Shown here: positions 24,325-34,725 of the stretch, in pieces
Layout of the letters: the number at the start of each line of letters is the position of its first letter
Numbering within the stretch: the stretch's first letter is position 1
From: Xiphydria camelus
Taxonomy: Eukaryota > Arthropoda > Insecta > Hymenoptera > Xiphydriidae
DNA length: 64,000 bases
Assembly (NCBI GenBank): GCA_963678675.1
Contig: OY783191.1
Location: forward strand, 13,132,894-13,196,893
Direction of reading: 5' to 3'
The notes under the pieces: model-generated
What the model saw: the letters and a program-made list of their open reading frames with translations, nothing else
Database searches by the model: none
What the model was told of the DNA's origin: nothing
Translations under genes and position numbers: made by a program

Positions 24325-24724
24325 AAACGAATGTCGTGTTCTCCTTATTAAATGGCGAAGCATTCGATTATATCGGTTCTGGCAGAATGGTATACGACCT
24401 CGTAGAGGGTAATTTCAACACATTGGGTGGAAAGACATTATCGTTCGATCACATTAAGTCTGTGATTGAATTGGGCCAGCTTGGACGTGAACCACTTTAT
24501 TTACACACAAGTAATTATAACGACGATCAATTGATAACTCAATTGAAAGATGCCCTGGAAAATGCAACGGTTGTAGAAAATAGCGTTCCTCCTGCATCTA
24601 TACAGAGTTTTCTGTCGGCGAGATTAAACTTAACAACCGTTGTTGTGACTAATCATAAAAAGGAATTTATCAACAGATATTACCACAGTATTTTGGATGA
24701 TAAAGATGGCGTCATGTTTAATAC
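24325..24724 (+). CDS. nct: Nicastrin exon with the DYIGS motif
   Basis: Begins after TCTATTTTCAG with two bases completing a Lys codon, and ends AATAC/GTGAGT leaving two bases for the next exon. 132 full codons. It carries the hallmark GEAFDYIGSGRMVYD. The conserved glutamate and DYIGS box are the nicastrin region long implicated in substrate recruitment and complex maturation. Also conserved are VIELGQLG, the PPASIQSFLSARLNLTTVVVTNH stretch and the NRYYHSI box. Sequons include NAT and NLT. Confidence 0.95.
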
Positions 24725-24761
24725 GTGAGTAATATTTTATTTCTTTCCATCAACTCTTAGG

Positions 24762-25158
24762 TATATGGGGTGTTCTCAAACCTCTGACCCAGAGGAAAAC
24801 CATATGTTCGTTAAAAAATTGCGAACTCTAATGCAATAATTGATTTTATTGAAATCCGTTAAGAATTTACGGAGAAATTAATTATTAAAAAGTAATTAAT
24901 ATTTTGAATTTATTCGGCATTGATGACGTTATATAGAATGTAATCGAAATTGTTATCGTTATTATAAACATTATCTTCATGAGCCCTGATATAACGTCAT
25001 CAATAACGAATGCATTCAAAATATGAATTACTTTTTAATAATTAATTTCTCCGTAAATTCTTAACGGATTTTAAAAAAATCAATTGCATTATGTCCGTAA
25101 TTTTTTAATGAACATAGGGTTTTCCTCTGGGTCAGAGGTGTGAGAACACCCGGTATAT
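24762..25158. mobile_element. Foldback MITE, about 397 bp
   Basis: Long inverted arms (about 24762-24935 and 24985-25158). The ends read TATATGGGGTGTTCTC and GAGAACACCCGGTATAT. It lies directly after a nicastrin splice donor. Confidence 0.82.
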
Positions 25159-25772
25159 GTACAGAGTAGGTATAGCTAGGAGGTCGGTATGGAGGCGGCT
25201 TCATCTGGTCGATAGTTGTCTCGCCAACTAATGATAAATAATGACAAAGCTCTGTTGTTTCGGTTAGAGTGAAGGTGGACTCGGGCGTTGCTCAATATTT
25301 ACTCCATCGAATAATAAATTATTGTAATTATTAGTCGGAGAAACAAGTATTGACTAAATTAAGCCGTACCCCGTACAGTGGAACTTATTGGAACTTATAC
25401 ACCGCCTGGCACCCGGCGATATCTTACAAAATTTGTCGAGAAGTGTAGTTGGTAAATATAGAGAGACACGTACCTGGGTGATTCTTGTCACAGGGTACAA
25501 AATTTACGTTTTAAATTTAAAAATTATTTTTTTTTCTCAAATTATTACATTTTTATATATTTTTGAATCCACCTTAACAAATACAATAATTACCTATAGT
25601 TCACCTCACATGAGGAATATTATTTTTAGTTTAAATCGTAAAAAACGGGGGTGGTAGTTGCTAATTATAAGGTGATTTTAATGCTAAAATAAAGACACTT
25701 GTTTAATTTTCAAAGTATATTTGCATGTTCAAAATAGTAATACGTGGATGGAGTATTATAATAATACTGAAG

Positions 25773-26330
25773 AGCACACGGAGGTGACATTTGTGTAGGA
25801 AATGTGACAAAATTATTGCACGCTGATTGAGGATAGGTTCTTAAGTTTAATGGTACTTTTTGGCATACTCTATAAGCTCTTATTTTTATATAGATAGTTA
25901 AAATAGCTACATACACTTACCTTGAAATCTATTGCACGGGGGGGACAAAACCTGCACGACACTTTTGTATTTCTCGAAATATTTCTTAATTTTATCGCCA
26001 AACGATTAATTTCGCCCTCAGGAAGAAATTGGCGGTAGAAGACAGTTGGTTTACTATTCAGGTGCTGAACATATAGAGACATCTTACGGGTATTTTTTTC
26101 ACTTTACAATGTGCACACGGAGGTGATACCTGTAGCCGTTACAGCCATATTACAGCAGTAAAATGTCATAATATGTAAACAAATTAACATTTTAAACCTA
26201 CAGTTATTTTCTCTTTAAGTGTGACAACTTTAATCTTATAACGGTTTAAAATTAGATGTTGTAAATTACACTTTACAATGAGATTTAATATGACTCACAG
26301 TTGGTGTTATGCGCACGGAGGTGACATTTG
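25773..26330. repeat. Three spaced copies of GCACACGGAGGTGACATTTG
   Basis: Direct copies at 25773-25792, 26112 (with GTGATACC) and 26311-26330 (GCGCACGG...). Between them is unrelated AT-rich sequence. Function unknown. Confidence 0.7.
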
Positions 26331-26811
26331 CTGGATGTAAGTGCTATAAAACAAAACTATTTAAATAAATATATATAAAGTAATTTTGCAATTAAAATAA
26401 TCGTATTATAAAGTTGATATTAGGAGCGGGAAAATCTTCAAATGAAACATACCGGAAGTGCTAGCTTGTTACACTAAAATGTACCTTTTGATAGGAATGA
26501 CCCACCTACACTTTCTGCTCGATAGATAGATCGATCGCCATTATAATCGAGGCTATGATTTCAATGGATCATCTGTAATGAAAATGTAATTTTTTGAGTC
26601 ATAGTAGAATTTTATTGGTTCAGTCGCTTAACCGCTAAGTGTACTTCGCTAAAGTGAATAAACACAAATACACTCGTTTTTAAGTTCATCAAAATAGTTT
26701 ATTAAATGTTTAAAACGAAAAATTATTTTAGTTTTGACCGTCTTAAGGCGATAGTAGATTTCCCGATGGTGATAGTATGAAGCACTCTTTATTGTTACAT
26801 GTACATATGTA

Positions 26812-27150
26812 ACAGAGTGATTCTCAAGATGGAGGTCATAGAACGATATGTTGTGTAACGCTTTGATTGTTATAGGCGATTAGACACTGCTGAACACGGC
26901 CTGCACCTCGATGATTGGCTGTGACAACGTACAAGCAGGGTCCATCAATCGTTCCGGAAGAAGATCTCTAGTGTCCAATCGTCTGAATCAGACACTACAA
27001 ATCTTCTTTCGAAGAGATTGCCGGGCACTGCACGCCATCGCAGCCAGTCGTACAGCGTCCTCGGACCAATAGCGTGCAACCTATAATCTGCAAAATGCCA
27101 CATATGTAGCCTATCGTCTTATGACCTCCATCCTGAGAATCATACTGTAT
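26812..27150. mobile_element. Foldback/TIR MITE, about 339 bp
   Basis: The ends ACAGAGTGATTCTCAAGATG... and ...CATCCTGAGAATCATACTGT are inverted copies that include a shared ATGGAGGTCATA block. No coding capacity. Confidence 0.75.
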
Positions 27151-27193
27151 ATACACAGTGTCATACACAGTGTGAATCATCTAAGATTCAGGG

Positions 27194-28247
27194 TTAACCC
27201 TTTCGGTCACAGATTTCTTTGAAAAGGAGAAAAAATCTGAAATATGGTATACTACTTGAAAATACATTTCTGAACATGTTTTATTTAGAAACTTTTTTGA
27301 TTAGTCATACGGTTTATGATTTATGACTTGCCCATCAAGATGGACATGCTGACCAGAAAGAAAAACGAAAACCATCTTATAGGCATTGTCTCATAAGTAA
27401 CATTGCTCCTCCAGTTTATGTTTTTCGTATTTGTGAAATTCAGACTCTTAAAAAACGCTTTTCTTTTTCTCTTTCGATTTTCCTGGTCATTTCCCACCTC
27501 CCCTTCCACTTTTCTTCTTCATTTTCTCGTTGAAGTGGTGCATTTTCTTCAATCTCTTCATCTTTATCTGAGTTATCCGCATCATCTTGCTCTTCTATAT
27601 CACTGATATCCCTCAACACATCAGTTACATTGAACTCCTTGTTGTAGTTTACAGAAAGGTCAGCAATTTTTTCATCATTCTGGCCTTCATCATCTGACAG
27701 ACTCAGAATGACCGAATCATTATCATCAAGCAGGCAATCAAGCAACTCTTTTTCCGTTATGAGTCTCCGCCGAGATTTTTTTTGACTTGTTGAAGGAAGA
27801 TCAGCCATAATAACTGAATGAAAGAACATGCTAAATTAGTATTTCAATGTACTTTTGTCCATTATAATGGACATAGTTTTTTCAGCCGGCCGTATGAATG
27901 CCTAATCATTCATTCTTTTTAGAATTTACTTATGACGGTGTGCAACATACTTGGTACTTACCATATAAACCAAAACACTTGATAAAACGATCGATTGACA
28001 AGTTATTTTCAAATTTATTCGAGCACGTGTTTACAACGCTGCAGGTAACGCTCTACAACGTATTTTTCAATATTCGGCAAAGTGCACCATCTTAAACATA
28101 AATGACGACTGGAGTACTCTATGATATTTAAATGTATATGCCCACGCATGGACGAAATAATTTTATGCCAGTTATTTGTAATTTGTGACATAGAACATAT
28201 TTAAAAGGCATGTCCATTCAAATGGACGCGATGACCGAAAGGGTTAA
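27194..28247 (-). mobile_element. piggyBac-type element, internally deleted
   Basis: TTAACCCTTTCGGTCAC at the left is matched by GTGACCGAAAGGGTTAA-like sequence (GATGACCGAAAGGGTTAA) at the right, with TTAA at both limits. Copies of the motif TGTCCATNNNAATGGACA lie at about 27857 and 28211. The frame on the minus strand starts near the right end, as for a transposase N-terminus. Only about 1 kb remains, against roughly 2.5 kb for full elements. Confidence 0.82.
27440..27829 (-). pseudogene. piggyBac-like transposase, N-terminal fragment
   Basis: A 129-codon frame (first ATG at 27829, a second at 27808). A basic start (KKSRRRLITEKELLD) is followed by a strongly acidic stretch (LSDDEGQNDEK, DISDIEEQDDADNSDKDEEIEEN), the usual form of piggyBac N-termini. 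It then runs into sequence without the DDE catalytic domain or cysteine-rich tail. Position and orientation inside the TTAA element support the call; it cannot encode a working transposase. Confidence 0.65.
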
Positions 28248-28274
28248 GGGGTCAGTTCCACTTTACCCTATAAG

Positions 28275-28588
28275 GCCGCCTTGTTTTTCGTTATATTTTC
28301 TAAGTCCTCTCATTCCGAAATAAAGAAAATTTCACTTATAAACCATAATCTTTTCCGCAAAGAAGAGATTCGAAATTTTACAAGTGGCCTTAGTTTTTTA
28401 AGAGATGTTTCGTTAATTAAAATATATTAGCACGAAAATACAATCTCTATAACACTAAAACCACGTGTAACAATTCGAAGGTCTTCTTTGCGGGAAAAAC
28501 TACACTCACCACACACATGATTTAGAAGTGAAGTATTCTTTATTTCGGAATGAGAAGACTTAGAAAATTGAGGGAAAAATATGGCAGC
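28275..28588. mobile_element. Foldback MITE, about 314 bp
   Basis: The inverted arms include TATTTTCTAAGTC...CATTCCGAAATAAAG at the left and the complement at the right, plus an inner pairing around GCAAAGAAGA. The arms have drifted somewhat. Confidence 0.68.
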
Positions 28589-28900
28589 TTTTTAGAGAAA
28601 GACAGTAACAGGTATTAGAAAGATAGAGAGATAAAGTCAAGGAATTTTACATTTACATAATACATACTAGTTTTTATGCCTGCGATTTCACCCCTAGAAA
28701 AATGTTGAACCTACAACTTATTTTATATAAAATTTATTGTTTTGACCGTTAGCATATTTGTTACCCAGGGCCTATACTTACCTACTTACCCTACCTACAA
28801 AATTAGAAGTACCTAAATCTATTCAGTAGTGTTTTTGTGGTAAAGTTATTGACAAACAGAGATTGTTCTGGATTTATGCATACAGTAGTAGGACTAGGTA

Positions 28901-29817
28901 TACACGGTTCACATTCAAAAAGTTCCGGGACACATTTTTTGTATGAAAGAAAAAAAGGGTTTAGAAAAAAGTTTTTATTTAGTTTTCAAAATAATCCCCT
29001 TCTCGTTCTATACAAATTTTACTGCGCTCGTACAGCTGCTGGAACGACCTGGAGAACTCCTCCTCTGGAATGGCTTTCAGAGCCCTGGTCACATTCATTT
29101 GAATCGTCTCAACGTTTTCAAAACGTTGTCCCTTCATCGCTATTTTTAATTTAGGAAATAAAAAAAGTCTGGCGGATCTGGCGAGTAGGGCGGGTGGTGG
29201 ATCGTGGTGACCGACTTTTGGGCCAAAAATTGTGTGACGTGTATCGAGGAATGGGCTGGCGCATTGTCGTGCGAGAGGAACCAGTCACCACACTTTTTTT
29301 CCCCCGAGAACATCGTGCAAAATGTGGTGAACCCTTCCTACACTGATGTTTAGTTCCTCTGACAACATTTCAACCGTAATTCGTCGATTACGAGACAACG
29401 CGACGCACACACGTTCGACATTCTCATCAGTAGTCGAGGTCAAAGGACGCCCTTCTCGTGGATCGTCTTCCAGCGACTGTCGACCGTTTTTGAATCACGC
29501 ATACCACTCTAAAACCTTGCTTCGGCTTAAACAATCATCACCACAAGCGGTTTTCAACAATTCGAATGTTTCCGAACTACTTTTTGAGACAAAACTTGAT
29601 TGCCGCACGTTGCTTCATCGCGAAAATTGTGACACAACTACTAAAATACATCTACTTCGTACGAACGCAGCTGGCCACTAAATGAAATTACAGCGCAGTA
29701 ATCTCAACTATGGGTAACTAAGGAATGATACTAATAGTTCCGTCGTCGGATAACCGATAGCGCTAGTGGTAGATTTTATACAAAATTAGTCCCGGAACTT
29801 TTTGAATGAACCGTGTA
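28901..29817 (-). mobile_element. mariner-type element, internally deleted
   Basis: The TIR TACACGGTTCACATTCAAAA (28901) is matched by TTTTTGAATGAACCGTGTA (29799-29817) with TA ends. The ends also carry AGTTCCGGGAC and its complement. Encodes a broken mariner transposase on the minus strand. Confidence 0.88.
28979..29618 (-). pseudogene. mariner transposase, deleted and frameshifted
   Basis: The minus-strand start is at 29618 (MKQRAAIKF). After an early frame break, the HTH region continues (GDDCLSRSKVLEWY, a TGA, then FKNGRQSLEDDPREGRP and the second HTH up to GRVHHILHD). The frame then jumps to the HDNAPAH motif around the second catalytic aspartate and to HHPPYSPD-DFF with the third. The region with the first catalytic aspartate is missing. 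The C-terminus ends at the GDYFEN box (stop at 28979-28981). Homology to mariner is clear; activity is ruled out by the stop, the frameshifts and the lost active-site residue. Confidence 0.87.
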
Positions 29818-30039
29818 AGAAGACTAGATTTATTGTGTGAATTTGTGTATCAGATAAAAATATATTCAAAATTTGTAAATAGAATTTTTTTTACAAATAT
29901 TGATTCATTTTGCCCAATCAAAAATATAACATCATTTATTATATATTCGGTTATTTATTGTTTAACACAGGTTACTATTTATGTCGATATATTAGGTGTA
30001 CAACTTTGCTTCCGCTGTTTTTTCCCGACATTCAAGGCT

Positions 30040-30330
30040 TTATTGTAAAAAACTGGTTATATGTCTGAGGCGTTTTGAAATTACTTGTTGAGTCACTCCC
30101 AATGATCGTGCCAATTCTTCTTGATTTTGACATGAGTTTTCATCAAGTAATATCTCTAATTCTGCATCTTCGAAAACCTTCACTCTCTTCCACCGCTATA
30201 CCAGTCTGCGAATGCGAAAATCACCGTTCTTGAAGCGTTGAATTCACTCACGACACGTTCTTTCACTAATAGCGGCCTCACCATAAGTATTTGAGAGCAT
30301 TCGATGAGCCTCAGCCGCACTTTTCTTCAT
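30040..30330 (-). pseudogene. mariner-group transposase, N-terminal DNA-binding fragment
   Basis: 97 codons from ATG at 30330 to TAA, with two in-frame stops (after CRE and after RRLV). It shows both helix-turn-helix parts: RFKNGDFR, then KVFEDAELEILLDENSCQNQ and EELARSLGVTQQVISKRL, which is diagnostic for this transposase group. The DDE/D catalytic domain is absent. Confidence 0.85.
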
Positions 30331-30436
30331 TATTGAAGCAGAAAATTAAAACCTCCCGCAAATGACGAGAATTTGGCTCGTAAACTGACATTTTCAATCG
30401 AGAATAACTTTATGATGCAGATATAAATCGACTAAT

Positions 30437-30670
30437 CGTCAGTGTCATGACAATATGTCGTATCTCCGAATTTGCTCAAAATTATATTCGCGCGCTGACT
30501 AATAGATTATCTTGCTGCGCATTGGTTAACTAGCAAATTTCCTTCGAACGTGCACGACAAATCACGAATATCAACGTTTAACAATTTAACGTAGTACAAT
30601 TCATACGGTTTTTTGTCTCTCCTGAAAAGTGACAGTTTTCGACATACGACATATTGTCATGACACTGACG
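30437..30670. mobile_element. Foldback MITE nested in a mariner-group element
   Basis: The ends CGTCAGTGTCATGACAATAT and ATATTGTCATGACACTGACG are exact inverted copies. Only about 30 bp at each end pair. Confidence 0.78.
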
Positions 30671-30997
30671 TAATGTTTCTATGGGGTTATGTTGACAAAT
30701 GCCCAAGTTTATTGCACACACATGACGTCTATGATCTCTTTATTTCAACCATTACTTATCGCTAAAGCCATCTATAGGAAAACGGCGGAAGCAAAGTTGT
30801 ACACCTAATATTTTGTATCTATTGCTGAATTCAAAATGGAGTAGACTCAGAGTGATACAACACGTATTATTGAATGTTAATTTTCCACCTCTATAGTATT
30901 TAATATAGTCTTTTCAGTGTTAATAAATAAGTATAATTTAGATTCGTAGTAATTTCAATTCGATATTATATGATTATATCAGTTTTTCATGCAGGCT

Positions 30998-31265
30998 TTA
31001 ACATTTAGAGTCCAGGAGTGGTCGATAAATCGATCAGCAGTCAGGTCGGGGCCTTCAAATAGGAAATTTATTGATTTTATTTATAAATTTCAAAATGAAA
31101 ATGGAAACGTCGGTCCTTAAAACCTTTTAAGTCCGGGGAAATTTCAGTTAAAATCGATTTTTTTTAAACGTGAAATTTATAAATAAAGTCAATAAATGTC
31201 CTGTTTAGAGGCCCCGACCTGACTGCTGGTCGATTCATCGACCACCTGCTGACTCTAAAAGTTAA
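30998..31265. mobile_element. TTAA-ended foldback MITE, 268 bp
   Basis: TTAACATTTAGAGTCCAGGA and the complement ending GACTCTAAAAGTTAA. The arms of about 55 bp share GCAGTCAGGTCGGGGCC; partly paired AT-rich sequence lies between them. Confidence 0.8.
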
Positions 31266-31537
31266 TAAACTGGCCCTCGAAACTATAGTAGGTAACATCG
31301 ATTTTTTAATGTTTCTTTCATTTTAAAAAGTTAAATTTACATGCAGAATTTTTTTAGATACTTTAAAGGAACTATTAAGGTATTACGTTATACTATTATT
31401 TAAGAAATCTTACACCTGATAATGTGCTTTCTACCGGCTTTTAACCCTTCGCTGGATTGGTGAAAAAAATAACGCGAATGTTTGGTAGGGTGTGCAATAT
31501 CCCACGGAGAAAATATATTTAAAACGATATTTTTAAT

Positions 31538-31868
31538 CAGGGCTGGAAGTTGGTCACTTTTTAGTGACTTGGTCACTCAATGAGTTACTCCTTTTCACTT
31601 TTTTCATCAAAAGTCACTTTTACACACTAAATTACCAAGATAAAAATAAATATGTTTAATCTTTCTTTTAAATACAATAGAATTCTAAAATCATGGACAT
31701 AAAATTGTGATACTTATTTATTCCTTGAAAACTAGTTAAATTTAAATAAAAAACTAATTTACTTATAAATCAAAAATAAATATTTTGGTCACTTTTTTGT
31801 CACTTTTTTGTGCTCATGGGGTCACTATTTTTCCTATTTTAGAGGTCGTAGACTACTTTTAGCCCTGT
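31538..31868. mobile_element. hAT-like MITE, 331 bp
   Basis: It begins CAGGGCTGG and ends AGCCCTG, and is flanked by TTTTTAAT and TATTTAAT, an 8-bp duplication with one mismatch. Short TIRs and 8-bp target duplications are characteristic of hAT elements. The interior repeats GGTCACTTTTT-type units. Confidence 0.72.
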
Positions 31869-32538
31869 ATTTAATTAATTCTTTAAAATCATTTATCGTC
31901 CTTTTATGTTACTCAAATTCGTTATTAATAACTCAGATACTCTCGACCAGTTTAAACATTTTTTCAAAATGATGTGGGTAAAAACACCTTCGAATACATA
32001 GTTTATAATATGTACTACCTAAATGGGGTATAAATTTTAGCACAGATGTTTGTGGAAAATTGCATTAATATTATCACAAAGAAGATGACATTAGCTTTCA
32101 TTTCATGTATTTCAAGTGGTTTTCTAATTTTTATAAACAAGATATAAACCTTCGAATGTCGACAAATATGCTCCGGATCTATGTATAGGTATACTCATCG
32201 TGCAGCTACAAAATTATTAGGTGTACAAATAAGTTTTAGGACACTTGCAAAAATTCAAAATTTATTTTTGAAAAAAGTAAAGTATATTTACTCATCAAAA
32301 TAATCCCCCTCACTTTCAATGGCCTTCAATCATCTTTTAGGCAATTCACGGATGCCTTCCGCAAAGAAAGTTTTATCTTGCGAGATGAGGAAGCTATCGA
32401 CCCATTTTTGAACTTCTTCAAATGTTTTGAATCGCACATCAGACAATTCGTTTTGCATTTTCCGAAACAAGTGAAAATCAGTTGGAGCTAAGTCTGGTGA
32501 ATACATCGGGTGTGGTACCACTTCCCATTCAAGAGCCA

Positions 32539-33264
32539 TTAAGGGGGTATTACTGTCTAGACGCTTGTTTTTAATGTAATTTTTAGGAATAATTTTGCAA
32601 AAACTATCAAACCTACAGTGCCGGGGTTTTCGACGCATAATAAGACATGTTTCAACTACACAAATTTTTATAAAGCATTTATCGGAATCTATACAAGTTA
32701 TGCGCTGTTATGCAGATCGTGGCGTGAGACGCTCGTCCAATCGGGCGATCATATTGTGGCGGTCCTAGTCGTCTGAGACAGAAGAACACATTTTTTTTTA
32801 AATCTATATGAATATAGTTATCGTCTGAACTAGAACTAAGTAGGTACGACATTTTTTATCGCAATCGTAGATGTTTGAAGATTAAAGTTTAATTTTCCCG
32901 AAAAATTGTCAATTAAAACATGAGAACAGGGCTAAAATATTCAAGCTATCGGTATTATTCTAGTTCAGACCATAGGTGAAGGTTCCCTCGAAATGTGTGC
33001 AAAACCAGAAGTCAATCGGTCCAATAGTTCTTGAGAAAAACGTGCGCCCGACTTGAAAAATGTCGTTTCGAGAAAAACGCGTTTAAAGTTGAGGACTACC
33101 TACTGCGCCCCAACGCACCGCAGCCTTTAAGCCTCTGTAACTATGGGAGTTCTACGAATTTCAAATTAGTATTTTTTTAAGACACATTCTCAAACCCCCA
33201 AAATTATAAGAAAATGCAAAAAAAATCGAATTTTTGAAGCGTATAGACAGTAATACCTCCTTAA
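32539..33264. mobile_element. TTAA-flanked TIR element in the mariner, AAGGGGGTATTACTGTCTA family
   Basis: The ends TTAAGGGGGTATTACTGTCT and AGACAGTAATACCTCCTTAA are inverted copies and flank a 0.7-kb noncoding interior. It shares TTTCGAGAAAAACGCGTTT with the element at 22874-23770. Confidence 0.82.
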
Positions 33265-33471
33265 CGTATCATTGACCGGTCAACCCACATGAGGCCTGGC
33301 GTTGTCATAGAGCAGTTTTACTGGACGTTTTCCTTTGCCAGTAAATGGACGCTTTTAGTCAATTTCTTAGTTTAATCGTATTAATTGTTGACGATAGCGA
33401 TCGGCAGTAACTGTTTGGCTAGATTTCAGAAGTTCATAATGGAGTAGGTACGCCTTTCATATCCCACCATA

Positions 33472-33892
33472 TACCGTATGTTCCAGGAGAATTCGAGCAA
33501 GTGCCGATACCTATCGCCGATAACTTGAAATTTGACTTCGGCAGTGTTTGCCGACGGTCGAGAATTTGATAGTTAGAGTTGGCTTGAGAAGAGTGCGCTG
33601 TGTGTGCTGCGTGAGAGCGAAAAGTGTCAAACGTCTAATTTCCCGATAGCTGTCAATTTGGGAGATCGAAGTGTTTCGTCTATTATTCAATACTTCGATC
33701 TCCCGAATTGACAGCTATCGGGAAATTAGACGTTTGACACTTTTCGCTCTCACGCAGCACACACAGCGCACTCTTCTCAAGCCAACTTTAACTATCAAAT
33801 TCTCGACCGTCGGCAAACACTGCCGAAGTCAAATTTCAAGTTATCGGCGATAGGTATCGGCACTTGCTCGAATTCTCCTGGGACATTCGGTA
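33472..33892. mobile_element. 421-bp foldback, TACCGYATG family (copy A)
   Basis: Nearly perfect arms of about 205 bp with TACCGTATG/CATTCGGTA outer ends, inserted in the mariner pseudogene. It has the same length and the same order of blocks as 37049-37469. Confidence 0.9.
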
Positions 33893-34324
33893 TACAGTAT
33901 GACTTTGTTACAGTAATTGCGCTTTGGCTTCGATGTCGTCGGCTCGCCAGGGTCAACCCAATGATATCAGCGTTTCGGATTGTCAAAATAAATCCACTTT
34001 TCATCGCCGGTCATAATTTTCCACAAAAAAGACTTTCTTTGTTGTAAAGATTCAAACATTATGTCAAGACAGCTATTTTTATTTGCTTGAGTCAAAGAAT
34101 GTTGCACCCACTTTGTTCCTTTTCGAATCTTTTCCATTGCTTTAAAGCGATAGGAAAAATTTTGGTTGAGTTACTCCTAGCTGTTCTGAAAGTTTTTTTT
34201 CCATCTGGCGAGAGTTTTCATCCAGCAACGCTTGCAGTTCCTGGTCATTCACCTTTACCGGGGCCCCGGTACGTTCAGGGTCACTAACATCAAAATCACC
34301 GTCTTTAAATCTCTTATATCACAG

Positions 34325-34725
34325 TAAGGGGCATCCGCCCCCTGCTCGCTTCGCTCGCCAACCCCCGGGGGGTATCGTTCCCGCGCCGCTGTCGCGGCGC
34401 TCCTCCAAGTTTGTAGGGGACGGCGGTCGGCCAACGGACTTATCTCGCGACGCTTCGCGTCGCTCGAATTCGACCAAACGCTGGCCAAACGGGTAGTCGG
34501 GCCTCTACTCGACTGGCTTGCAATGCACCGATCGACGATCGATATCATAATGCATCCCATTGGCGGCCGACGCGTGGTAAGGGGACGCGATTGGTGTGGG
34601 GACGCCCCGGTAGGCGATTGGTGGGGAGGAGGTTTGGGGTCGGTCGGTCGGTCGGTCGGTCGGTCGGTCGGTCGTCGATCCGAAAAACTATTTTATAGAA
34701 TAGAGAGAAGAGAGATGTACTTTTT
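34325..34725. repeat. GC-rich insertion ending in a (GGTC)n tract
   Basis: About 400 bp of clearly higher GC than its surroundings, with short hairpin motifs (CTCGCTTCGCTCG, GCCGCTGTCGCGGC) and a (GGTC)n run at about 34637-34671. It interrupts the mariner near the start of its transposase. No protein or TIR is recognised; a truncated non-LTR or SINE-like insertion is one possibility. Confidence 0.55.

Larger units (their letters stand above)
29993..30807 (-). mobile_element. Tc1/mariner-group element with only the N-terminal transposase part
   Basis: Inverted ends TAGGTGTACAACTTTGCTTC and the complement ending at 30807. The left end resembles that of the mariner at 32218 in its first bases (TAGGTGTACAA). 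A nested foldback (30437-30670) sits in the right part. Confidence 0.85.
32288..34330 (-). pseudogene. mariner transposase split by insertions
   Basis: Reading leftward from 34330: HTH region (FKDGDFDVSDPERTG, QALLDENSRQ, LSEQLGVTQ), then the GDEKWIYFDNPKR block with the first catalytic aspartate, YHWVDPGEP, the WDMKGVL motif, LLYDNARPHV (second aspartate), and YSPDLAPTDFHLF (third) in the C-terminal part (32288-32540). This DD34D layout is typical of mariner. The first 20-30 residues are not recognised beyond the GC-rich insertion. Frame changes and the insertions make it a pseudogene, though all three catalytic aspartates survive in the DNA. Confidence 0.88.

Noticed and set aside
27898..28095. 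65-codon + strand frame in the piggyBac derivative
   Set aside because: It runs opposite to the transposase fragment and has no motif.
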